Of a stretch of 64,000 nt of DNA, positions 25,601 to 36,420 are shown in pieces. How positions within the stretch are numbered: the first letter of the stretch is position 1; every line of letters begins with the position of its first letter. Source of the DNA: Numida meleagris (lineage: Eukaryota > Chordata > Aves > Galliformes > Numididae); assembly GCF_002078875.1 (NCBI RefSeq), contig NC_034414.1, positions 30,541,721-30,605,720 on the forward strand. The letters are read 5' to 3'. The position numbers were made by a program, and so were the translations under genes. A model generated the notes under the pieces. That model was not told the origin of the DNA and did no database searches. It saw only the letters and a program-made list of their open reading frames with translations.

Positions 25601-28600
25601 AATAACACTTCTGGAAAACTAAAATAGCAAGTTTATACATCAAAGAATTTTGGTAGAATTTTATTGAAATTCTCAGTACAGTCAAGATACAGAGGAACAG
25701 CATTATACACTTGAGCTCTTGAATTTAAGCCACACTGGAGATTTGTGTAAACAAAAAGCAATCTTGGATGCAGCCAGGATGACTATTAAAGTTCTCAGAT
25801 ATGGGGGCATGTTTATTTTACAATTAATCACAGTGCTGGTTTCTGTTTTGCTAGTCACTTTAGAAACATCAAAAATGCCTTCACAACATCACATCCTGTT
25901 AAAAGAGCTAGTACGAAATAATTAAGAATTTTCTTGTTTTGTTAGTTGCTTGACATACGTCACAAACTAACCAACAATGCCAATTTCAAAGAGAAACATT
26001 TGGCATGCGGTAGGAAGAGATTCTTGCTATGGGACTTCCAAGAGAATCGTGTTAGATGGGTTGGCTCCTGGTGATATCACTGAATAGTAATTCTAGCAAC
26101 TTAAAATACTTGATTTTCTGTTAAAAGTGCTGCACTGTTTAAGTTTCTAAAACAACATAATTTTGTATCTACTTCATGTAATCCATCCAACTAAACTACA
26201 AAAACTGAATAGAACACTTCTTATTAGTTTTTTCTCTGTTAATGTCAAGAACCACCTTTCCGGGGCAAGATAATTAACAATAATTATCCCCACAAGATAC
26301 AATGGCAATATTAGGCAATGATGCATGCCAGCAAGATAAGTCAGAGAGACTGAAATTAGATCTGTAATGAAGGCATGACTTAGGGTGCCAGTTACAAATG
26401 CTAAAACTACCTACATATTCATAGGTCATATTTTGTGTAAGGACCTATAGAGTAAACTTCATCCAACTAGTCTGTCAAAAAATTGCTGCCACTTTCACCA
26501 AAAGAACTATTCCTCTTAATGAAAGCATAAAATATAGGACAAAAAGTCAGGGATGGACTTGCAAGAAACTCCCAGGAAAAAAAAAAAACAAACAAAAACA
26601 CAAAGATTAAGAACAACTGAAATGTGGCTCAGTGAAACAGATTTGTAAAACTACACTGCTCATAAAACAAAATGAATCCTTGTGACTGTAATCTTGCTGT
26701 AATAATAAATATTAGGCAGTAAAAGTAAGCTCCTGCATACAAAAATCCATTCCACATCAAGTCTTCCAATATCACAATTGGCTTGATTCACAAAAAATAG
26801 CACATTTGTAGTTCAGCGTATCCAGTCACTTGGATGCTAATAGAACATGCGTTCAAATGCACTAAGATGCCATTGATATTTAGGCCCAGTGCAGGACATC
26901 TGCTCACAGTTTGATAGACATACATTGCTCTAATAAAGTAAAATTAATAATCAAACATTTCTAATATTGAAAACACAGCTAAGCAACAGAAATGAATATG
27001 AATATTCAGGACGGAGAACCAAAAATTTATTTTGTTGAGCAGATGTTGCTTATGCAATCCCCTCACAGTATGTAAAAAACAGAAAAGCTAAACCCAAGTC
27101 CTTTCCTGAAGAAAGATTCAGAAAAAGTGATTTAAAATCTACTTCTTGACCAAAACATCAACAATGCAAATTATGACTCAACAGTTAGCAGATGTTACAA
27201 AATAAGATCTCCTCAGAATACTTGAAAAGCACCTACAGTGTTTAAAATAAGCATAAAACAACAAGAACTAGTTATTCACTGACATTTGTCCAAGATTTGC
27301 TAAATGTTTACCACTTCACTTGCTTACAGAAGTTGGAACAAGGTATAATTAACGGAAATGTATTTCAAACACATCTAGCAGTGAGAGCAATAAACTTGTA
27401 TCTATTGATCCCATTTCAGCACCATTGACTTGCCTAAAATCTTTGAATGATCTTTATCTCCCCCTAAGGTTCTCAATTCAGTCATCCTAACATGGGTACT
27501 TGTCTAGAGTGCATTTACATTTCCATCTGAGAAACCACTGACAATAGATTATTTCTTCCTACTCTTGAACATCAATACCTGTGATATCATCAAATTGAAG
27601 GAGCTCACCCTGGTATTCATGATACCTACTGTCAGTGTATGTTTTTCCAGCAGTAGGAAACAATCGTTATCTCAATAACTATTTCCTGTCAGCTCAGATC
27701 TTCATTCCTAAACATCTGAGAATTGCCATGGAGGAAAAAAAAAATTAAATAGCATTTTCATTTGTCAATTCCATTATGGAAAACAGATGTTAGGAAGGTA
27801 GGTTAATACAATATGGACGTTTCAGTGCAGAATTGTGTCTCAGTTGCAGGAAAACATTCAGAAAAAAGCAATGGTTTTTAAAAGGAAAAGCGGAAGCGAA
27901 AGGCCGAAGGGTGGTGGATCAACTTCCTCTGAACTGAGGAGACAGGCCACTAGCTCAGAGAAATTGTTCAGCAGGAGTTGGATGTGGAGATGAACTGAAA
28001 AAAAAGTTCTAAAAAAACATGGTGTATTTCTCATAGCCTGCGCTACTGTACATTTATTTTGTGACCAAGTGGGGTGGGTGGGTGCATGTTAAAAGTCCCT
28101 TTCTGTGCTAGGTTGCTGAGGTGTTATGTTTTTAGCCAGTGGAAACCTGAACTTCTGAAGGTATTTGCAAGCTAACCAAAAAACAACATTGTACTTATTT
28201 TTTTAGCATTTGCTGCTTTTCATGTCAGGGACAAAAATATCATTTGTGAATAAACATCTCTTTATCAGGCAACTGCACTGATGAAAATGGCACCATCCAG
28301 ACAAGCAGAATCTTTCAGCTTTAATTCCAGCTCACATGCTGTTAGATCTCCTTCCTTCACACCAACAGACAGTGTGTGGTATAAAAGAAAGACTATGCAG
28401 GTCACATCCTCCTGTGATGGTAAGGAGTCACAAAAGAGTAAGCTGCGTTTAATACTAAGCAAGAACTGCAATATCTGACTCAGAAAAACAATCTTATCGC
28501 TAAATTTAGCCTGTTTCTTTATTTTTTTGCATCACTTCAGATCCCTCCAGCCATAGCCAGAAGCTATCTCCAGGTCTAAATGAGCAGATAAGCAGCTGTC

Positions 28601-31600
28601 ACACACCCTTCTGCCATTCACAAGGAACAGGTGCATCAAGAACCGAAACAGAATCTGAGCATCAAATTTCATTTTCCTCTTCTGGTACAAAACGCCACAC
28701 ACTTAGGGACTGACCCTACTGCACCAACGTATCTTGACCTACCAACAGGAGCCTTTCATTGTACTAAACCACAGAAGTCTGCCCATCTAACTGTGTTCAC
28801 TACATGTCAGCTTGAATTTTAGCAACCACTCTTCTACTGTGATCCCTTGATGTCACAGAATTAACAGGAATCAACAAGTAACGGAAAGCTATTACGATCA
28901 TTAAAGTATGCAAAGGAAAATTAGCCAGCTTATGCATCTGCCAGAAACCAGAATACACTTTTTTTCCAGTTCACAAACACTTCAGAAAGGAATTTCAGTC
29001 CTGGCATCACTGGGGAAAAAAAAAAATGCCTGAAGGACATTTAGTTCCAACAGTGATGGTTAGGGGAGGGTGGAGAGAGGGCAGGAGTAGATTTGTGGGT
29101 GGAAGAGGGCAGCATGTCAAAGTTACTAAAAGATGACAAGTAAAATCAACACTTTTTATGAATTGAAAAATACACATTTCAGGTAGTTTATTTTCAGCCA
29201 AATACTCAAGCCATTTTTCAAAATTTGCCCAGGGAAATCTAACTGAAACCAACTGAAGTTTTGCTGAGTGAGGATTTCAGGATTTCTTTCTAGTAGTCAT
29301 TGAAATGATACATTTATTACTGAAACAATAGCAGAAAAAGCAGTCACTGTGAATCATACAACATAACTATTTCCTTTTGAGGCTGACATTCTGTGAGATT
29401 CTTTTATGAGATCTTTGTGGACTTGGAGGGAGTAGACTTCAGCAGCCGTTTGGATAACCTACAAGAAGCAACACTCACATGAGAGTTAAAGCATGGGTCT
29501 TAGCTCAAACTAAAAAATATATTCTTTACCTGTTTGTTCTTAGTACGTATGAAGGGACACTAAGGACAGTACGAAATTTCTGCCAAGACGAAGGCGGAGT
29601 AGATTTCTGGAATGAAATCTGTTTTCTCCAAAAGAATAGTGAAAAAAATAAACATGGTGGAAAATAAGCCAATTGTTTCCCCTCAAAGAAACTAGAAATC
29701 AGAGGTGAAGGGCGACTTATTTCCTATTACTCTGTTTGACAGAGCACAAATTATCAATTTACCTTCTGTATTTAAAGGCTATATTCTTTGCTATTTTTCT
29801 TCATATATTTGCTTTCAAACTCTACTTGATATTATTTTTTCATTGTGTTTCTTCCTATGAAAAAGCAGGTATTCATATGGATTTCCTTCAGAAGAAACAT
29901 CAGTGTTCTTCTGTTAGGTTGCAGCTTTCTCATGAGTTTGAGGATAAGGAGATTTTAGAAATAACCATACTCCAGGAAAGTATCTACTTTCTCCAATGTC
30001 TGACATCAGGCAATTTTAAGATGCATTTGAGGAAAGCATTAAACCTCTCATCTTTTGACAACGAGGCCAGAGAAAAATACATTTTCAGATCTTTATTGAT
30101 TTACATAAGTTGTTCTTTCCCCTGATTCAGTCTTTACGCTGGCATGTGTTAACTTCTGTTCTGTATTTGCAGAGAACCTGATTTATGAATTGGGGCTGCC
30201 AGGCCTCAGAACAATACAGTGCTGGTAGTGCGGTAATAATATGTCGTGCTTCTTGAGTCTCCCACATCCTGTCTTTAGGAAGATACCGAAACTTCAGCCA
30301 ACACATTCACTTGTAGGTGGACAACATCCCCAGTCAATCCTTTGCAAATGTCATTACAAATTGAAAGATTTTAAATATAATGATGTTTGCAAAAACATAG
30401 CAGCTTATAGGAGCTAAAATAACTCTAACCAAAATCTAGAAAATTGAAATATCTGTTTTCATGGAGTTGGCAGTTTGAGCTGTTTCTATTGTTTTTATTT
30501 TTAAATATTGGTAAGAGCACAGCACATTTCTCTCCATTCTTGGGATACAATAGCTAAGAGAAATCACATTGTATATTCTAAATCAATCAGATGTCTCTAA
30601 TGTTTTCTAATGAAGAAAGACTTTTCAAGTTTCATACAGAGTGTATCAACCCATTTTCAATAATATCCATCAAGTTATAGCACTGACATATTTCCACATT
30701 TTAATCTGATGTAGTGTTTATGGAACTGCCTCAAGTGAAGCAGCAAAAACAGTGAAGTCAAAGCCCCTCTGCTCAAAGACCTGTTATTTCAATGATACAT
30801 TAGCAGAGTGCAGGCTCAAAGCAACCCCTAGATACAAGATAACTCAAAATATGGAATATTAAAGTTCAGACTCTGGGCACACATGGCAGTAGACAGCTTA
30901 GGTAACAGTGCTTCGCTGATGAATTAGTTTGATTATTTCAGTGTGTTTCATAAATGTGCACAGTGTGTTCCCTTGGAAGGACCCCCTCAGGAATATATTG
31001 TTCTTGGAATTCTTCCTAACTACAGCGTTAGTCAGAAGAAAGCAAAGAACAAAGTTCTTGCATTAGGTAACCACCAGGCACTTGGCTAAACCCAAATATA
31101 GCTGCTTAAGATTTCTGGCAACAATGCCTATTAAGTAGATTTGGCTTTATTTCACCAGTTTGTGTGCACGTATCCAAATACTAAACACCTTGATGGCCTC
31201 TTGAACAGAAGTGTTTGTGCCTTGGGAAGAATGACTGTTTTCCAGTAGAATTAGATTTTGGTGATGGATATGATAGCTGGTTCAGAAAAGTCATGTATGG
31301 CATGGGACAGACTCTGGCTAAGGCAGCTTCCTGAGAAGAAGCTTCCAGAGCAGTCGCACCCTGTCTAGAATTCTTGACACCTCTTTATCCATGCTAAGAA
31401 AAACAGCATACTTTCAAGGTGGAGAATATTATTTGTATCCATACAACACCTTTCTTTTTAATGACTATTTTGTCACAATCAGAGAGAAGCATTTGTAAAC
31501 CACATGTGGGCCTATTCTAGACCAAATTTAAGTTTTCTGTGGAAATTCTTTTCTGCCAGAGAAACTTTTGCCAGGAAATGTTTCTTCAGTGCAGGATGTA

Positions 31601-31817
31601 AATCAGACAGAGTCCTCATGCTACAATATCCAGTTGTCCCGTGGCTCCAAATTTATCTGACTCTAAAGTGTTCTGTCCTTGCATCAACTCAGGCAAACAA
31701 GGACTCCACTTGTATTTCCCACTTCCTAGTATTGTCTGTTGAGCTGTCAACTTTTGCAGGTAAGCTATGTGTGTCCTTGAAGCAGTTATAATGCTTCACT
31801 GCATTTTCTTCTCTAAA
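22686..31817. other. Unique AT-rich non-coding DNA
   Basis: No gene, RNA gene or clear interspersed repeat is recognisable in 9.1 kb. A short TGA microsatellite sits at 22865-22880. Open frames up to 129 codons (29736-30125) have no recognisable domain. Composition is strongly AT-rich with many short A and T runs. Confidence 0.45.
22865..22880. repeat. (TGA)5 microsatellite
   Basis: Five perfect TGA units plus one T form a short trinucleotide repeat. Confidence 0.85.
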
Positions 31818-31914
31818 TACATAGGTCACTCCAAACTAATGTCTCCTATTTATTCCCATGGAAACTACAACACAAAGAGCACATTCTCAACTACAAAACA
31901 CTCTTTTAATGTAG

Positions 31915-32002
31915 TCACTAACACTAGCTCTGCATTTTCATTGCACCAGCAATGAACAAGAGCCTGCATGCCATGCTCATAGAAATCTGCTCCAGCAGAT
32001 GA
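31915..32002 (-). pseudogene. Mariner transposase C-terminal remnant
   Basis: In a different minus-strand frame from the N-terminal piece, the DNA encodes SAGADFYEHGMQALVHCW, matching the end of mariner transposases just before the stop codon. The sequence then runs through the non-coding 3' part to the terminal inverted repeat. The pieces before and after the junction at about 32003-32012 are out of frame with each other, so no fused product is possible. Confidence 0.75.
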
Positions 32003-32151
32003 CCACTCTTGCTGTCACTGCTGCTGAAACGCACCACCCGCCACCTCACTGCGCTCGCATCCACTGTTTGGCCTCCATAAACATTCCGCAAGCATCCATG
32101 AATGTCAACAGGTGCAATTTTTTTCCCCCACATGGAGAAGTTCAGTGCCAC
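32003..32151 (-). pseudogene. Mariner transposase N-terminal remnant
   Basis: The minus-strand translation includes PVDIHGCLRNVYGG followed by QTVDASAVRW and VVRFSSSDS. This is the helix-turn-helix DNA-binding region near the start of chicken-type mariner transposases (pattern DIH..LLNVYG.QTVDVSTV.RWV.RFSSGDS). The original ATG-started frame (ATG at about 32186) is shifted by one base near a G5A7 run at about 32117-32128, so the readable frame is not joined to the start. Similarity stops abruptly after SSDS, at the internal deletion junction. Confidence 0.82.
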
Positions 32152-32349
32152 ACCTTTGCTTCATAAGCACTTTCATGTCAGATGCCATTTTGCCAGACTG
32201 CCCCTCTGCTGCCATCTGTCACACAACTACAAAATGTAATGGAGTACCGGTAAGAAAGTTCAGCCTCTACTATCGTACCAACATGTATTTCTGGTGTCAT
32301 GAACCAACATAATAACATAGGAGGCATTACTTAGAGAGCAGCCCTCATA

Positions 32350-33461
32350 CATAATATCAAAATGAAGGAAAAAAATACAAGAGGCATCACACAGAGAATA
32401 TAAACACTTGCAAAAACTCAGTAGCTTCCATTACACAAAAGAAATGCATCTCTTTTTAGAGCACAGTACTAGCCTTCAATAAGATCTAGCTTATGGCAAC
32501 GTAAGTAAATATGCTGGTCTGCTCTACCAGGTTCTCCCCAGTGCCATAATCAGTTCTTGCATCTAAAATGAATACAAAATGGATCTTCAACCTAGAACAG
32601 AAGTCTACTGTAAAACAGAAGATGCTGTAACAAAAGATCAAGTAGCAACATTTCCACAAACATACTTTGTGCCTGCTCAGTAAGCACAAGGACTGAGGAC
32701 CATCATTCTCCAGTGCAGCCCTGAAGAGCAGAAAAGAGAGAACACATTCTCTCCTAGTCATTCTAGGATGATAGTTTTCTCACTCTAACATCTTTCATTC
32801 AGATGTAAACTTCATCATCCAGGAAAGTCACCACTGCAAAAAAACATCTAGGCAGAAAAATCTTGGGCAAATATTTTACAGCTTTATTCCTTCTGTGAAT
32901 TATAATAAACTTTTTTTATGACTGTATTCATAGTTGCAAATTATTCAAAGTCATTTCTTATAAAAATCCTGAAAACGTAGATTGATCTTGAGCCAGTCCT
33001 GGTTAATTGTAACCAACTGTTATTAAATACAAGCTGTATTCCATGGACACAACTGGTTGTGCCCAAGAAATACGGGATTACTTGACTGAATACATGCAAC
33101 ACTGATAACAATGCATTAAAAATCCACAACTCCAATTTAGTGAAAATTTAAATTTATTTATGTTGCTAGTATTACTGCTGATGTTTTATTCAGCAGAAAT
33201 ACTAATGTAATGGAAACACACAAGATGTGTGAACGTTATAAAAATTCATCTGAAACATGAATAACTCAGAGCACTCAGTTACCTCTACAATCAGAGCTGA
33301 GCTGCATTGTCCAAATCCAGATTTGGACTGTTAACGTATCAGAGATTTTTGAAACAAGAATTTCGTTAATGGCATGTCTTGCAGAATTTGTTCACTCATT
33401 ACATATTAATCTAGTGAGGGGCTTGAAACCTCTTCAGAGGTAAATAAAACTTTGTGGATCC
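32350..33461. other. Unique AT-rich non-coding DNA
   Basis: Nothing recognisable lies between the mariner and the next CR1 copy. The 91-codon minus-strand open frame at 32486-32761 has no motif. Confidence 0.45.
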
Positions 33462-33674
33462 AGAAAGGGTTGTTAAGCACTGGGACAGGCTCCCCAGGGA
33501 GGTGGTTGAGTCACCATCCCTGAATGTGTTTAAAAACCATATGGATGTGGTGCTCAGGGACATGATTTAGCAGTGGGTTGTTAGAGTTAGGGTAGTATGG
33601 TTAGGTTGCAGTTGGACTTGATGATCTTTAAGGTCTTTTCCAACCTGAGTAACTCTATGATTCTATGATTTTGA
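33462..33674 (+). mobile_element. CR1 LINE 3' fragment (sense)
   Basis: A well-preserved CR1 tail. It reads AGAAAGGGTTGTTAAGCACT, then GGCTCCCCAGGGAGGTGGTT, GTCACCATCCCTGAATGTGT, GGACTTGATGATCTTTAAGG and TTTTCCAACCTGAG, ending in CTCTATGATTCTATGATTTT. The end is the tandem 8-base repeat (ATTCTATG) typical of CR1 3' ends. The copy is 5'-truncated to about 213 bases. No target-site duplication is obvious, as expected for CR1. Confidence 0.93.
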
Positions 33675-36039
33675 TTCAGCCTGGTTTTAAATGAAACTAG
33701 TACTTACTTGCATAAAATCCTGTGTTCACTCACTCCCTTTGACATCACAGTGTAACATCTACTAGAAGTACTGTATTGATGAAAATCTTCCCCGATATCT
33801 TACAATTCCACTGAAACAATAAGCAATGACCTGGACACCCCTTGACTGAGGAATGCAAGCCAGCTTCCTATCATGAAATCCCATGACAGCTTGTCTACAC
33901 ACTTTCAAAACATATAAATAAATCTCAACTACTTCACATTTCACTTCTATCTCTTCACTGTGTTGTATTCCCTTTCTGACCTGTAATCAGAGCAACAGTC
34001 ACAGAACTGTTAAGAGAATACCTGCAAAGCTCCAGCTTGTCAAAAGCGGAGTATTACTGCCTGCTCCAGTTGGTTCACTGGAGAGGTGGCAACCAACAGG
34101 AAGAACATTCAGCATCATTACTGTCTATTTTGATTTGAAGACTTGTACGATGAAACACCCATGACTAACCACTGTTGGGATACATTTATTTACAGCTGGA
34201 ATGATAATTACAAGGATGGTCCTTTTAAGCTGCATGGTTCCTCCTTTCCACTTTAAAATGAGGGTGATCATACTAAATCTGTTATTACAAGTGGTATTTT
34301 CTTCCCTACTGTACAAGACTGCCAGCTTGCCAGCTCAGCAAAGATATCGACAAGCACTTGCTTTGTTGGCCAGACTGAAGGGAAAACAAGTGCATTTTGA
34401 TTTAAAAATGTCAGCATTTTAAAAAAATAAGGAATTCCTGCATGACAAGAGGAATGCAGCAACGACCAGGAGAACTTAATACTAATTGCTGATATCACGC
34501 ATACTTAAAATTTTTAAAAAGGAAAAATAAGTGTAGTAATATCTGGCAATTTGTGTAAACAAACAGTTCTTGCATTTGAAAATGGCTACATAGAGCAAAG
34601 ACTCTAAGGTGTTATTATAACAACATATATAACTATGGGTAAACTCTCCCTGTGATGGCATGCTAAGACAGAGCTTCACACTTTCTGCCTTGCCTTTTCT
34701 ATCTTTCTCTCAGCACAGGCAGACTGTCAAATTTCTTCCCCGGTTGTACACACGATTTGATTAGAGCTCTGTTTTGTTCTGAGAAATCAAGTAAGAAGAG
34801 CAGAAACACAATATAGTAGGGCATCAATCTAAAGGAGGTGCCTTCACTGCAGCAACAACCCTGACCAGGTGCTGCAGTACAGGAGTATTTAAAGAAAACT
34901 GAAGAATGTTCCATGGATGAGTGTCACACATTTTTAATTACTGTTGTAAGGTTATGAACATCAGCACACACAAATGCTCGCTGAACACAAGCATTCAGCC
35001 TGTGTGCACTCAGATCCCAGATAACTGATAGCTTATAAAGAGCATTAAAAAAGTATTCTTTAATGTACTACAAAATAAGGCAGTGCTACAGTCCTAATGT
35101 ATTCTAAGAATTTACTGGTGAGTGGGAAAAGATCTCTTCAGTATTTTCCTATTTTTTTTTCCATCACTGAAATTTTATAAAATATATAAAAAGAAAAATT
35201 AAATGGGTATTAACTTTTTAAATTTTACAGTATTTTTTTTGCCATAAAGAAAAAATTTTTTAAATCACAGCTATACAGAAGGAAAAATACCTAAATGAGC
35301 TAGAAGTTTGGTAGAGGCCTGGCTCAAATACCTATCTTCATAAACTGTCTTTACAACAATTATGCCATTACATATTTTCATACATTAAAACCAGATCCAT
35401 TAATATAAACCAGAAATCACTTCCATGTGTTCCCATATAAAATATTCCCTCTCCTCATGTTTATTAAATTTCCTCTTTGAAGAGATGTAAACCGATATCC
35501 TCATCCAGCAAAGCACTTAAATGCATGTATAAATTCATGCATATTAGTAGACTTCTCCATCAGGGCCTAAGTGAGGCTGCCATCAATTCTCTCTGCTGGA
35601 GTCTTTACTATAGAGTGGTGTAGAACTATATTGAAAAGAGACAAAGGGTGTTGCCACCATTCAAGCATGATTGGCAAGCAGTAATGAAACAGCTTAAACC
35701 TCTGCCATTCTGTGGGAGTGGTTTCCCTTTAGATTCAGGATAGCCAGAAATAAAATATGAAAATGGGGATAGTTCAGAAAAAGTTAGCAAAACCAAAAAG
35801 AACTGAAGGGGTAACTAAGGTGGAGTCACCCTTTTACTCACAGTTTTCCCAGAGACTGCAAAGGCTGAGAGTAAGATTAGTAAGCTAATTATGTCTTTTA
35901 CTGTTATTAGAGTCATCCATGCCTTAGTTTTCTTTCTCAAGCATTTTTCTGATCAATACTTCTAATGAAATTGACAATTAAGTTCATGTTCATAAATAGA
36001 ATATTTTATTTCTCACCCAAAAGCTACAAGCAGTACAAA
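33675..36039. other. Unique AT-rich non-coding DNA
   Basis: No gene or repeat was recognised. Several 60-76-codon open frames overlap on opposite strands around 34125-34914 without motifs or conserved context. Confidence 0.45.
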
Positions 36040-36420
36040 CAAATTGAATTTCTTTCTCTACTTTTATTCCACTTTCCTACCTGGTCACTTGTCTTTTATC
36101 TTCTTATCTTTCCTTGCTTTCCTTTGCCTAATACATTATTTTACAAATAATCCGTCCTTTTTCAGTATTCTTGTCTTTTCTTTCCTTCTTTCTCTTCCAT
36201 TTTTCCTTTCTTCCTCCTTCCATCTCTCTTCTTTCCCTCTGCCCTTGAGGTCCCTTTCTTCCTAACATCCTTGCTAGCTTTTTCTTTTTCCTTCCTCCCT
36301 CTCTCCTCTCACCACCATCCTTCTTTCCTTTCTTCCTTCTCTTCACTATTTCCTCTTTTCCTTTTCCTCTCTTACTTTCTTCTGTCCTTTTCTACTATCC
36401 ACTTTCTATTTACTTTTATT
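36040..36420. repeat. Polypyrimidine (CT-rich) tract, about 380 bases
   Basis: The plus strand consists mostly of irregular TTCC, TTTC and CTTC words with scattered A and few G. The strand asymmetry yields Ser/Phe/Leu-rich open frames on the plus strand (36044-36265, 36271-36513) and a Lys/Arg/Glu-rich frame on the minus strand (36128-36346), all artefacts. Long homopurine-homopyrimidine DNA can form intramolecular triplexes and tends to slow replication. Confidence 0.8.

Larger units (their letters stand above)
31820..32347 (-). mobile_element. Internally deleted mariner (Galluhop/Mariner1_GG-like)
   Basis: This 528-bp element is flanked by TA dinucleotides (31818-31819 and 32348-32349), the mariner target. 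Its two ends are inverted repeats: the left end contains ACTCCAAACTAATGTCTCC, and the right end read on the minus strand contains CTCTCTAAGTAATGCCTCC. On the minus strand the 5' part is followed by mariner transposase N-terminal coding sequence, and the 3' part by the transposase C-terminus. The middle, including the DDD catalytic region, is missing. Full mariners are about 1.2-1.3 kb, so roughly 0.7 kb is lost. The copy is a non-autonomous relic with point decay and frame shifts. Confidence 0.87.

Noticed and set aside
28071..28086. G-quadruplex candidate GGGGTGGGTGGG
   Set aside because: Only three G tracts of three or more are present within a short span.
32195..32215. Second CTCF-like site in the mariner relic
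   Set aside because: One extra G in the core (CAGCAGAGGGGCAG) breaks the spacing of the consensus.
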